DNA of 64,000 bases from Paenibacillus baekrokdamisoli (GTDB taxonomy: Bacteria; Bacillota; Bacilli; Paenibacillales; Paenibacillaceae), in the NCBI RefSeq assembly GCF_003945345.1, contig NZ_AP019308.1, positions 5,756,501-5,820,500 on the forward strand. The letters are read 5' to 3'. Position 1 is the first letter of the stretch, and every line of letters starts with the position of its first letter. The notes beneath the pieces are model-generated. The model did no database searches. It was not told where the DNA came from and was given only the letters and a program-made list of their open reading frames with translations. Both the position numbers and the translations under genes were made by a program. Of the stretch, positions 9,258 through 17,560 are shown piece by piece.

Positions 9258-10271
9258 ATGAAATCGACTATATATGACGTGGCCCGCGCGGCCGGCGTTT
9301 CGATCGCAGCAGTATCCCAAGTAATCAACGGAAAAGGGAAAATCAGCGAAGAGCGACGTGCCGAAATTGTCCGCGTCATGGAGCAGCTAAATTATAAGCC
9401 GAGTGTTATTGCTGCTGCGTTAACTGGGAAAAAAACCTATACGCTGGGGCTGCTTATACCGGATATTTCCAATCCATTTTTTGCTGAAATCGCACGAGCG
9501 GTGGAGGATCAAGTGGATTTTCACGGCTACAGCCTGGTCATCTGCAGCACCGACAATAAAGATGAGCGAGTCGAGCGATACTTGTCCCTTTTGCAGCAAA
9601 AAAGCGTGGACGGGATCATCATTGGCACAGGGATAGACAATAAGGAAATGCTGGATACCCTTATTGCCAAGTCGGTTCCGGTGGCCATGATCGCTCGGGA
9701 ATTACCGGGAGATGCCGTTCTGACGGTCGTCGTCGACGATTATGCCGGCGGCCGCCTGGCAGCACGCCATCTGCTGGATCTCGGGCATACTCGGATGGCG
9801 GTCCTCTCTGAGCATACCAAGGTTTCTAGCTCCCGGGAGCGGATTCGCGGGTTCCAGGATGAGCTAACGGAAGCAGGTCTAGATCTGCCGGAGTATATGG
9901 TGAAGACTAGCGGCCGAGATTTAGTGAAAGACGGGAAGCGACTTGCGTCTGAGCTATTGCGCTATGCAGAGCGTCCGACGGCACTGTTCTGCTGCACGGA
10001 TCTGCTTGCGATCGGCGCGCTGCAAGCGGCGAAGGAGATGGAGGTTCAAGTACCGACAGAGCTCTCCATCGTCGGGTTTGATAACACCATACTGGCCTCA
10101 GTTACGGATCCCTCCTTGACCACCATTGCCCAGCCTATGGAGCAGATGGGGAAACTCGTTGTTGATCTCATTCTGGATAAACAGCAGGAGAGTCCACCGA
10201 ATGGAACGAAGAGAATGGTGCTGAAACCGGAACTTGTTGTCCGGCAATCGACGGGTCGGCCTCTCTTATAG
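9258..10271 (+). CDS. LacI-family transcriptional regulator, probable iol regulator
   Basis: A 337-residue LacI/GalR repressor. The N-terminal helix-turn-helix (TIYDVARAAGVSIAAVSQVI, residues 3-22) is followed by a hinge helix (YKPSVIAAALTG) and a periplasmic-binding-protein-like sensor domain (from about residue 60). GAGGGAAAC lies before the ATG. Position right after iolB and the AGCGCT palindromes before iolD make it the likely regulator of inositol genes; the effector is unknown. In B. subtilis iol control is by the DeoR-type IolR, so this is a different solution. It might instead control the downstream aldo/keto reductase operon. Confidence 0.85.
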   Translation: MKSTIYDVARAAGVSIAAVSQVINGKGKISEERRAEIVRVMEQLNYKPSVIAAALTGKKTYTLGLLIPDISNPFFAEIARAVEDQVDFHGYSLVICSTDNKDERVERYLSLLQQKSVDGIIIGTGIDNKEMLDTLIAKSVPVAMIARELPGDAVLTVVVDDYAGGRLAARHLLDLGHTRMAVLSEHTKVSSSRERIRGFQDELTEAGLDLPEYMVKTSGRDLVKDGKRLASELLRYAERPTALFCCTDLLAIGALQAAKEMEVQVPTELSIVGFDNTILASVTDPSLTTIAQPMEQMGKLVVDLILDKQQESPPNGTKRMVLKPELVVRQSTGRPLL

Positions 10272-10314
10272 AGAGGCTCTTCTCAACATTATGATAAGCA
10301 TACAAAGCAGTTTT

Positions 10315-10330
10315 CTGGTATCGATACCAG
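10315..10330 (+). promoter_or_regulatory. LacI-type operator CTGGTATCGATACCAG
   Basis: A perfect 16-bp palindrome with a central CG, 14 bases before the AGGAGG of the aldo/keto reductase gene. Close variants occur at 16439-16454 (CTGGTAACGTTACCAG) and 17459-17474, so one regulator probably controls all three transcripts. Confidence 0.7.
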
Positions 10331-10359
10331 AAATAACGCTACTTAGGAGGCAAAGACTA

Positions 10360-11286
10360 ATGAAGTTCGTTGACGTGAATGGCATACAGCTGTCAAGTCT
10401 CATTATGGGAACTGGGGATTTAAGAAAACAAAACGGAACGGAAATGTTAGACCTCTACGTCAATGCTGGCGGAACGACGCTTGATACAGCACATCAATAT
10501 AAACAAGCCGAGAAGATTATCGGAGCGTGGATGAAGGAAAAGGGAAATCGGGATCGGTTAGTCATCATGACCAAGGGGGCTCATCATGATGATGGAAGCC
10601 CCGGCCCGAGGGTGAATCCGGAATCGATCCGTAAAGACCTTTTCGAAAGCTTGGATCGATTGGAAACGGGTTATATCGATCTTTACGCGCTGCACCGGGA
10701 TGATCCAAGTATTCATGTAGGCTCGATTATGGAGGAACTGAACCGACATCTTGCAGACGGACGGGTTCGGGCTATTGGAGCCTCCAACTGGACGCATCAG
10801 CGTATTCAAGAAGCCAATGATTATGCGAATTCGCATGGTCTATCGGGTTTCTCTTTCAGCAGCACTAATCTTGCCTTGGCAGTTGCAAGCGAGCCGAGAT
10901 GGGCGGGATGCGTCTCAGCCGATGTGGAGGCATGTGCATGGCATGAGCGGAATCAGATTCCACTGCTAGCTTGGTCTTCGCAGGCGGGTGGCTTTTTCTC
11001 CGGTTTATTTTCTCCGGAGGACCGTTCGAATGAAGAAATGGTCAGAGTTTATTATACCGATGACAATTGGTTGCGATATGAAAGAGCGAAGATTTTGGCG
11101 GGGGAAAAGGGTGTGACCGCTATTCAAATCGCTTTGGCTTTCGTGCTGCAGCGTTCATTTCCAACCGGCGCGATTATCGGACCTCGCAATGGGGCCGAGC
11201 TGAATGATTCCCTGCACGCACTAGATATTCTGCTGACGAGTCAGGAGCTGGAATGGTTGAACCTAGAAAGAGGGGAGCGAGTGTAA
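10360..11286 (+). CDS. aldo/keto reductase family protein
   Basis: A 308-residue aldo/keto reductase. The start is placed at the ATG with AGGAGG 9 bases upstream; the frame is open 126 bases further up but runs through the operator. The catalytic tetrad is visible as Asp42 and Tyr47 (DTAHQY), Lys72 (MTKGAH) and His112 (YALHRDD). It probably reduces or oxidises a sugar or aldehyde with NADPH. First gene of the operon after the palindromic operator; it overlaps the next start by one base. Substrate unknown. Confidence 0.85.
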   Translation: MKFVDVNGIQLSSLIMGTGDLRKQNGTEMLDLYVNAGGTTLDTAHQYKQAEKIIGAWMKEKGNRDRLVIMTKGAHHDDGSPGPRVNPESIRKDLFESLDRLETGYIDLYALHRDDPSIHVGSIMEELNRHLADGRVRAIGASNWTHQRIQEANDYANSHGLSGFSFSSTNLALAVASEPRWAGCVSADVEACAWHERNQIPLLAWSSQAGGFFSGLFSPEDRSNEEMVRVYYTDDNWLRYERAKILAGEKGVTAIQIALAFVLQRSFPTGAIIGPRNGAELNDSLHALDILLTSQELEWLNLERGERV

Positions 11287-12050
11287 TGAGACATAAACTG
11301 GCGGCGCAGCTGTATACGCTCAGAAATGAAGTGAAAAAGGATTTTCCAGGCACCCTTCGCGAGTTGAAAAAAATGGGCTGGAGCGCGGTACAAATCGACG
11401 GTTTGTATGGTTATGACCCGAGGGAGCTCGCATCCGTCATGAACGAAATCGGCCTTAAAACCGCTGGTATGCATGTCGGCTTGGAGCGGATGAAGCATGA
11501 TCTGGCTGCTGTATTGGAAGAAGCTCGTTTGTTCAACACGAAGGATTTCATCTGCCATTCCTTACCGGATGAGCTTATGAATCCTGCGGGCTATGAAAGT
11601 GTGAGAAAAGATTTGCGCCAAGTCGCAAGCCAAGTAAAGGAACTGGGATTTCGAGCTGGCTATCATAATCATGATTTCGAATTTCATACGTCTATCAACG
11701 GGCAGTACGCCTTGGATTACGTACTTGAGTTGGATCCGGAGAATCCGGTTTATGCGGAAATTGACACCTATTGGGTTAAAAAAGCGGACTTGGACCCTCT
11801 CACCTACATTCAAAAGTATGCTTCCCGCATGCCGATTCTTCACTTGAAAGATATGACGGCGGACGGAAACCGGTATTTTGCAGAGATAGGGACCGGGATT
11901 ATTGATTTTGTGCCGATCATCCAGTGGGGTGAGCGGAATGGCGTGGAATGGTATGCTGTCGAGCAGGATTATTGTCCTGGTAATCCAATGGACAGTTTGG
12001 CCTTAAGCTACGCCAATATCATGAAGATGGAGCCGGCAATCATGGGCTAA
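11286..12050 (+). CDS. sugar phosphate isomerase/epimerase-like TIM barrel
   Basis: A 254-residue protein of the xylose-isomerase-like/AP-endonuclease-2 superfamily. Metal-binding motifs include YHNHDFEF, AEIDTYWV and LHLKDM, followed by EQDY near the end. The ATG overlaps the preceding TAA (TAATG), so translation is coupled; AGAGGGGAG is the ribosome site. Members of this family isomerise or epimerise sugars or keto-inositols; IolI is related. Next to an aldo/keto reductase it probably acts on the same sugar. The exact reaction cannot be read from sequence. Confidence 0.8.
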   Translation: MRHKLAAQLYTLRNEVKKDFPGTLRELKKMGWSAVQIDGLYGYDPRELASVMNEIGLKTAGMHVGLERMKHDLAAVLEEARLFNTKDFICHSLPDELMNPAGYESVRKDLRQVASQVKELGFRAGYHNHDFEFHTSINGQYALDYVLELDPENPVYAEIDTYWVKKADLDPLTYIQKYASRMPILHLKDMTADGNRYFAEIGTGIIDFVPIIQWGERNGVEWYAVEQDYCPGNPMDSLALSYANIMKMEPAIMG

Positions 12051-12063
12051 AGGGTGGATTGCC

Positions 12064-12432
12064 ATGGGATTCCTATCCTCGTATGCTGGGCGACGTAATG
12101 TAACGACTTCATTAGTAGTAATTAGCTTATTTGCACTTAACAAATTGACGAAGCTGTTTGCCCGAACGAAACAAGTATGCGAAGTACGGATCAGAATGGA
12201 AAAAACATCATCAGGCTTGGGGCATATTCTGACACACTTGAACCGAAGTGGATTGCAGATTGATAAACTTACCGTTGATAGCGAAGATAGGACTGATTTA
12301 CAAAGTAATTGCGTCGTTATCATTCACGTTCAATTGAAATTCAAGAAACTTCGAAAATATGAGGAAGCGATTGCGGCATTGGTCGATATTGAAGGCATCA
12401 TCGGATTGGAAACAGCCGGCTTATCGGTGTAA
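12064..12432 (+). CDS. MgtC/SapB-like C-terminal fragment
   Basis: A 122-residue protein. Residues 12-35 resemble the last membrane helix of MgtC/SapB proteins (TTSLVVISLFALNKL), and about 40-120 resemble their ACT-like cytoplasmic domain, ending in IEGIIGLETAG. Full-length MgtC/SapB proteins have several more N-terminal helices that are missing here. It could be a truncated relic or a stand-alone regulatory module. The start ATG lies 13 bases after the upstream stop but lacks a strong ribosome site. Its place inside a sugar operon is odd. Family assignment rests on recalled similarity and is moderate. Confidence 0.5.
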   Translation: MGFLSSYAGRRNVTTSLVVISLFALNKLTKLFARTKQVCEVRIRMEKTSSGLGHILTHLNRSGLQIDKLTVDSEDRTDLQSNCVVIIHVQLKFKKLRKYEEAIAALVDIEGIIGLETAGLSV

Positions 12433-12450
12433 AAGAGGGTGAGGTAACGA

Positions 12451-15400
12451 ATGCTTCTGACAGAATCGAAAATAAAACAGCGGCTGTTGCAATTGGAGGC
12501 GACACGGTACAGGGACGCTAAGCCTATCGCATCCTTCCGATGGATGGAGGATGAAGCTGGGGAAATAGCGGCCAAACCGCCTCAGGGCGGAGAATGGTCT
12601 ACGATCAAGCTCGGTGATACTTGGGTCGGGCGCGACCGATATGCTTGGTTGTCCCACGAGTTGAACATTCCGCAGGAATGGACGGGCCGCAAAGTGCTGG
12701 GTCGGTTCGACTTTGGCGAGACGGAAGGCGGCAATAACGCTGGGTTTGAGTCTCTATTCTTTCTGAACGGAGCCCCTTATCAAGGTGTTGACTCTAATCA
12801 TAAAGAAGTGTTCCTTCCAGAGGAAGCAGTCGGCAATGACATTCAGATGGATATACGCTTATGGTCCGGACTCGAAGGCGGAGGTCCGCCTAAACCGCGT
12901 AAGCATACGATTCTGCTGGCGGAACTCTGTTGGCTCGATGTGCAGGTCGACGATTATTATTATACAGCTTGGGCAGCGTCCGATACTGTCAAAGCATTAG
13001 ATCCCAATCATTCGGACCGGGTTCGACTGATGAATGCGCTTGATCGTTCCTTGCTTCATATCGACTGGTCTTATCCGCGATCCGAGGCATTCTACTCCTC
13101 CGTATACGCGGCGTGCGACTCCCTCCGGGCTGATCTAGCCGACATTGAGAAGCATTCCAGAGTTACGGTTACATGTGTTGGGCATACGCACATCGATGTT
13201 GCCTGGTTGTGGCGGCTGAAGCATACCCGGGAAAAATGTGCTCGCTCGTTCTCTACCGTTCTGCGTCTTATGGAGATGTTTCCGGATTATGTTTTTCTAC
13301 AAACGCAGCCACAGCTGTATGAATATATCAAAACAGACTATCCCGAAATTTACGAGAAAATCCGCGAACGTGTCCGGGAAGGACGATGGGAAGCCGGTGG
13401 CGGGATGTGGCTGGAAGCCGACTGCAATTTGACTTCGGGTGAATCACTCGTGCGCCAGCTGCTGTTCGGAACCCGATTCTTACGAAACGAGTTTGGCGTG
13501 GAATGCCAATATTTATGGCTGCCGGATGTGTTCGGTTACAGTTGGGCGCTTCCGCAAATTTTGAAGAAATCGGGCATCAGCACCTTTATGACTACGAAAA
13601 TCAGCTGGAGCCAGTTCAATCGGATGCCGCATGATACATTCCAATGGCGCGGGATTGACGGCTCCGAAGTGCTTACACATTTCATAACGACACCGGACGA
13701 ACATGATAGCCCTTACTATACGTATAATGGGGTCGTCGAAGCCCAGATGGTCAAAGGTATATGGGATAACTACCGGGATAAGAACATCAACGAAGAGCTG
13801 CTGCTTTCTTATGGATATGGCGATGGCGGCGGCGGCGTGAACCGCGAAATGCTGGAAATGCGCCGTCGGCTGGACGAAATGCCAGGTTTGCCCCATGTCC
13901 AAACCGGCACAGCGGAAGCCTACTTCAAGCGGCTGCAAGACCGTGTCGCGAGTACGGATCAATATGTTCATACCTGGGATGGAGAACTCTATCTCGAGTT
14001 CCACCGCGGCACGTACACGAGTCAAGCCTACAACAAACGGATGAATCGCAAATTGGAGCTTGCCTATCGGGAAACCGAATGGTTTGGTGCCTATGCGAGC
14101 TTGTTAAGCGGGAATTGGTCCTCCTATCTTCAGGATGAGCTGAACAGCGGATGGAAAATCATTTTGCGCAACCAATTCCATGACATCATCCCGGGCTCCT
14201 CAATTAAAGAGGTATACGAGGACAGCACCTTGGAGTATAACGAAGCGGAACAGACGGTTCGCACAGCTTGGGCGCATGCGGCAGATAGCGTTGTCGAACC
14301 GAAGGCAGACCAAATAACGGTATGGAATTCCGCGCCTTGGGCGCGCCTGGATCTGCTTACAATCGAGTCAACCGCAGGAACAAGCGATGGGACTTGGACG
14401 AATGCGGGAGGAGAAGTTCTGCCGGCTCAGAGATCGGGTGACCAATGGACGATTCAGATGGAAGTGCCTTCGATGGGTCATACGACGATCGGGTTTAACC
14501 CAGGCGTTACAGAGAATACGGAGAAGTCCTCAGACTCGACGTTTGCATTCGGTCCATCAAGCATTCGCACCCCGTACTACAGGATCGCGTGGAACGAAAC
14601 CGGTCAATTGATCGAAATATGGGATGAAGCTGCGCAGAAACAAGTACTGGCGAACGGGGAAAAGGGTAATGTGCTGCAGGTGTTCGAGGATAAGCCGCTC
14701 ATGTTCGACGCTTGGGATATCGATATTTACTACCAACAAAAAATGCGCGAAGTGACCGATCTACAATCCGCGGAATTCATCCATTCCGGTTCACTCTCGG
14801 CATCTGTGCGCTTCGTTTGGAACTATATGAGCTCTACAATTTCGCAGGTAATGAAGGTATATGCCGATTCACGGCGAATTGACTTCCAGACCGAAGTCGA
14901 TTGGCAGGAGCGCCAACAGCTGCTGAAAGTCGCGTTTCCAGTCGCTGTACGCTCCACAGAGGCAACCTACGATATTCAATTTGGCAACGTGAAACGCCCG
15001 ACGCACTGGAACACGAGCTGGGATTGGGCTCGCTTCGAGACAGTCGGCCATCAGTGGGCAGACTTGTCGGAGCGCGGTTACGGCGTCAGCTTGTTGAATG
15101 ACTGCAAATATGGGTATGACATCAAAGGCCACACGATGAGGATGTCCTTGATCAAGTCGGCAATCGAACCGGATCCCGATGCGGATAAAGGCTTCCATTC
15201 CTTTACCTACGCCCTGCTCCCGCATCAAGGTGATTGGTATGAAGGCGGCACTGTGCAGGAGGCGTGGGCGCTCAATAACCCGCTTACTTCCTCCAATGGG
15301 ATATCTCCGGCAGTGGAATCATCGCTGCTTCGGGTTTCTTCGGGCGGCGTCATGATTGACGCTGTGAAGAAGGCGGAAGATAACGATAGACTGGTTGTAC

Positions 15401-15582
15401 GACTTCACGATTACGCCGGAAGTCGAGATTTGGTCACGTTAATAAGCGACCTTACGATTGTTTCCTGGCAGGAATGTGATCTGATGGAGCGTCCGATTGG
15501 GGAGCTTCAAGTTAGTGCTGCCGTCGAATTCACCCTATTGCCTTATGAAATCAAAACTTTCATACTTGAGATACGCGCTTGA
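12451..15582 (+). CDS. alpha-mannosidase, glycoside hydrolase family 38
   Basis: A 1043-residue cytosolic enzyme that removes alpha-mannose from glycans. The zinc-site motif GHTHIDVAW is at 244-252 (His245, Asp249... with His247 in the motif). The nucleophile is Asp359 in LWLPDVFGYS, and the late zinc ligand is His577 in QFHDIIPGSS. The C-terminal beta-sandwich domains run from about 650 to the end. There is no signal peptide, so the substrate must be imported. AGAGGG lies before the ATG. It is in the aldo/keto reductase operon, under the shared palindromic operator. Confidence 0.93.
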   Translation: MLLTESKIKQRLLQLEATRYRDAKPIASFRWMEDEAGEIAAKPPQGGEWSTIKLGDTWVGRDRYAWLSHELNIPQEWTGRKVLGRFDFGETEGGNNAGFESLFFLNGAPYQGVDSNHKEVFLPEEAVGNDIQMDIRLWSGLEGGGPPKPRKHTILLAELCWLDVQVDDYYYTAWAASDTVKALDPNHSDRVRLMNALDRSLLHIDWSYPRSEAFYSSVYAACDSLRADLADIEKHSRVTVTCVGHTHIDVAWLWRLKHTREKCARSFSTVLRLMEMFPDYVFLQTQPQLYEYIKTDYPEIYEKIRERVREGRWEAGGGMWLEADCNLTSGESLVRQLLFGTRFLRNEFGVECQYLWLPDVFGYSWALPQILKKSGISTFMTTKISWSQFNRMPHDTFQWRGIDGSEVLTHFITTPDEHDSPYYTYNGVVEAQMVKGIWDNYRDKNINEELLLSYGYGDGGGGVNREMLEMRRRLDEMPGLPHVQTGTAEAYFKRLQDRVASTDQYVHTWDGELYLEFHRGTYTSQAYNKRMNRKLELAYRETEWFGAYASLLSGNWSSYLQDELNSGWKIILRNQFHDIIPGSSIKEVYEDSTLEYNEAEQTVRTAWAHAADSVVEPKADQITVWNSAPWARLDLLTIESTAGTSDGTWTNAGGEVLPAQRSGDQWTIQMEVPSMGHTTIGFNPGVTENTEKSSDSTFAFGPSSIRTPYYRIAWNETGQLIEIWDEAAQKQVLANGEKGNVLQVFEDKPLMFDAWDIDIYYQQKMREVTDLQSAEFIHSGSLSASVRFVWNYMSSTISQVMKVYADSRRIDFQTEVDWQERQQLLKVAFPVAVRSTEATYDIQFGNVKRPTHWNTSWDWARFETVGHQWADLSERGYGVSLLNDCKYGYDIKGHTMRMSLIKSAIEPDPDADKGFHSFTYALLPHQGDWYEGGTVQEAWALNNPLTSSNGISPAVESSLLRVSSGGVMIDAVKKAEDNDRLVVRLHDYAGSRDLVTLISDLTIVSWQECDLMERPIGELQVSAAVEFTLLPYEIKTFILEIRA

Positions 15583-15610
15583 AATCGTAAAGAGAGAGGC
15601 GATCCTTATT

Positions 15611-16324
15611 ATGCGAAAAGCGATGGTCGCAGCCCATACGGGCTGCGGCATTCACCCTGACAATACGATGGCTTCATTCCTCGAAGGCATCCAGATCGGT
15701 GCAGATATTGTTGAAGTAGACGTACGTGTGTCCCAAGAGGGCACGCCTATTCTGCTGCATGATGATTCGCCGTATCTTCGCACGCATACCTACGAACAAT
15801 TGAATCTGCCGGACATTCGGCATTTGATTGACATGTCGTATCAAACGTATGAAATTGCGACATTAGAACAGGTTTTCCGAGCATCGGAAACACTCGGAAC
15901 GAATCTGAATTTGGATTTGAAATCAGCGGACAGCATCGATCCGACAGTTCGGTTAATTCGTAAATTCAATGCGCAGAAACGCGTTTTCATTACAGGGTGC
16001 TCGGATGCTATTACAGAGCGATACCCGGACATTCAGGTAATGATGAATACGCCTGATGAGCTATCGCCACAGCAAGAACTGCGATATAAAGAGTTTGCGG
16101 AGTCCGTATGCCGTGAAGCACGGGAGCAAGGTTATACAGGATTGAACATGAATGCCCCAACCTGCCGCAAGGAGATGGTGGAACAGGCTCACGCTCTTGG
16201 GTTGAAGGTATGGGTCTATACCGTGAATGGCCGGCAGGACATGGAACGGTTATTAGAGATAGAGGTAGATGCTATTACCACGCGAAAACCGGAAATTCTT
16301 ATTGAAATATTAAGTGTTTGTTAG
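15611..16324 (+). CDS. glycerophosphodiester phosphodiesterase-family protein
   Basis: A 237-residue GDPD-type TIM barrel. The start is set at the ATG at 15611 behind AGAGAGAGGCG; the frame is open further upstream inside the mannosidase. The family pattern is visible: N-terminal His in VAAHTGCGIHPDNT, the metal pair in IVEVDVRVS, and the general acid in PILLHDDS. The usual HRG is HTG here, so an otherwise conserved arginine is lost; activity or substrate may differ. It ends the first glycan operon. No signal peptide. Confidence 0.78.
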   Translation: MRKAMVAAHTGCGIHPDNTMASFLEGIQIGADIVEVDVRVSQEGTPILLHDDSPYLRTHTYEQLNLPDIRHLIDMSYQTYEIATLEQVFRASETLGTNLNLDLKSADSIDPTVRLIRKFNAQKRVFITGCSDAITERYPDIQVMMNTPDELSPQQELRYKEFAESVCREAREQGYTGLNMNAPTCRKEMVEQAHALGLKVWVYTVNGRQDMERLLEIEVDAITTRKPEILIEILSVC

Positions 16325-16386
16325 GATTAAAAAAAAGTGTAGCAACGGGAAAAGAAAGTTGCTATACTCAAATTGTAATTAGAACA

Positions 16387-16465
16387 GTAAGCGTTTTCGT
16401 GTAAATTTAAGTAAGAAGACTTATTTTTTTAACTGACTCTGGTAACGTTACCAGAAAACGCTTAC
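16387..16465 (+). promoter_or_regulatory. cre-like pair and LacI operator before the importer
   Basis: GTAAGCGTTTTC (16387-16398) and its exact reverse complement GAAAACGCTTAC (16454-16465) flank the region. Each resembles a CcpA cre half-palindrome (TGWNANCGNTNWCA) with one or two misses. Between them lies the perfect palindrome CTGGTAACGTTACCAG (16439-16454), which shares its last base with the second cre-like site. This suggests combined carbon-catabolite and specific LacI-type control of the LplB/LplA/LplC importer. Confidence 0.6.
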
Positions 16466-16514
16466 AAACCGAGGTTTTTGCCACAATTCGAAAGAAGAAG
16501 GTGATCCCAGACTT

Positions 16515-17465
16515 ATGAAAGTAACCACCTCAACATCGCTGAAGTCGACAAAAGTAAAAAGCACGTTATGGAAACGTATCCTGATCCATCGTTATTTGTA
16601 CATCATGCTGCTGCCTTGTATTGTATCCTTCATCATTTTTTCTTACATTCCGATGGGCGGATTGTTACTCGCCTTCAAGGAGTACAAATTCAACAAAGGA
16701 ATACTCGGGAGTCCTTGGGTTGGTTTCCAATACTTCCAAACCTTCTTCAATTCCTATCAAAGTACGGAATTGATCAAGAACACACTCATTATTAGCGGTA
16801 TGAAGATGTTCCTTTACTTACCGTTCCCGATTATTATGGCACTCATGTTTAATGAAATTCGCAATAAATGGTTTAGGAACATTTCACAGAGTATTCTGTA
16901 TTTACCGCATTTCCTTTCTTGGGTTATCGTCGTCGGTCTGGTTCAGCGGATTCTCGCTCCGGACGACGGGTTGCTGAATCAATTCATTTCCAATATGGGT
17001 GGAGATGGCAGTACCTTTTTCATGATGGATTCCAAATACTTTTATTCGATCATGTTCGGAAGCCATTTATGGAAGTCAATTGGCTGGGATTCCATCATTT
17101 ATTTAGCAGCAATATCAGGCATTAATCCAGATATGTACGAAGCAGCCAAGATCGATGGGGCGGGTAAGTTGCGAGAGATTTGGAGCATTACGATCCCATC
17201 CATTATGCCGACGATCGTCATTCTTTTCATCTTAGGGTTAGGAAACATTTTATCGGCCGGATTCGATCAGATCTACCTGCTGCGGACGCCGGGCAACATG
17301 GACCTTGCCGATATTCTGGACACCTATGTTATTCGCATAGGCTTGCAAAGCGGACAATACGGATATGCTACCGCTGTTGGTATGATGCAAGGGTTGATCG
17401 GATTGGTATTGGTTGTTATAGCGAATCGCATTTCACGCCGCGTTTCTGAGACTTCTCTCTGGTAA
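16515..17465 (+). CDS. carbohydrate ABC transporter permease, LplB type
   Basis: A 316-residue inner-membrane permease with six expected helices; the first is at about 27-47 (YLYIMLLPCIVSFIIFSYI). The coupling-helix EAA motif is EAAKIDGAGKLREIWSITIP. It belongs to the CUT1 permeases paired with LplA-type lipoproteins. AGAAGAAGG precedes the ATG. Partners are the lipoprotein at 17561 and the permease at 19499. No ATPase is encoded nearby, as is usual where a shared MsmX-like ATPase is used. Confidence 0.9.
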   Translation: MKVTTSTSLKSTKVKSTLWKRILIHRYLYIMLLPCIVSFIIFSYIPMGGLLLAFKEYKFNKGILGSPWVGFQYFQTFFNSYQSTELIKNTLIISGMKMFLYLPFPIIMALMFNEIRNKWFRNISQSILYLPHFLSWVIVVGLVQRILAPDDGLLNQFISNMGGDGSTFFMMDSKYFYSIMFGSHLWKSIGWDSIIYLAAISGINPDMYEAAKIDGAGKLREIWSITIPSIMPTIVILFILGLGNILSAGFDQIYLLRTPGNMDLADILDTYVIRIGLQSGQYGYATAVGMMQGLIGLVLVVIANRISRRVSETSLW

Positions 17466-17527
17466 CGATACCATGGAGGACAAACGGCATGACTATCTCT
17501 TCGTTGTAAGACGCCAATTGGCGTTTT
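17459..17527 (+). promoter_or_regulatory. operator variant plus hairpin between permease and lipoprotein genes
   Basis: CTGGTAACGATACCAT (17459-17474) overlaps the permease stop and is a 1-2 base variant of the operators at 10315 and 16439. At 17511-17527, ACGCC-AATT-GGCGT plus four or five T residues forms a compact terminator or attenuator. The lipoprotein gene may thus be separately controlled, or its transcript stabilised by the hairpin. Confidence 0.5.
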
Positions 17528-17560
17528 TCATAAAAAAAATCGTTGAAAAGGGGAAAGCAC

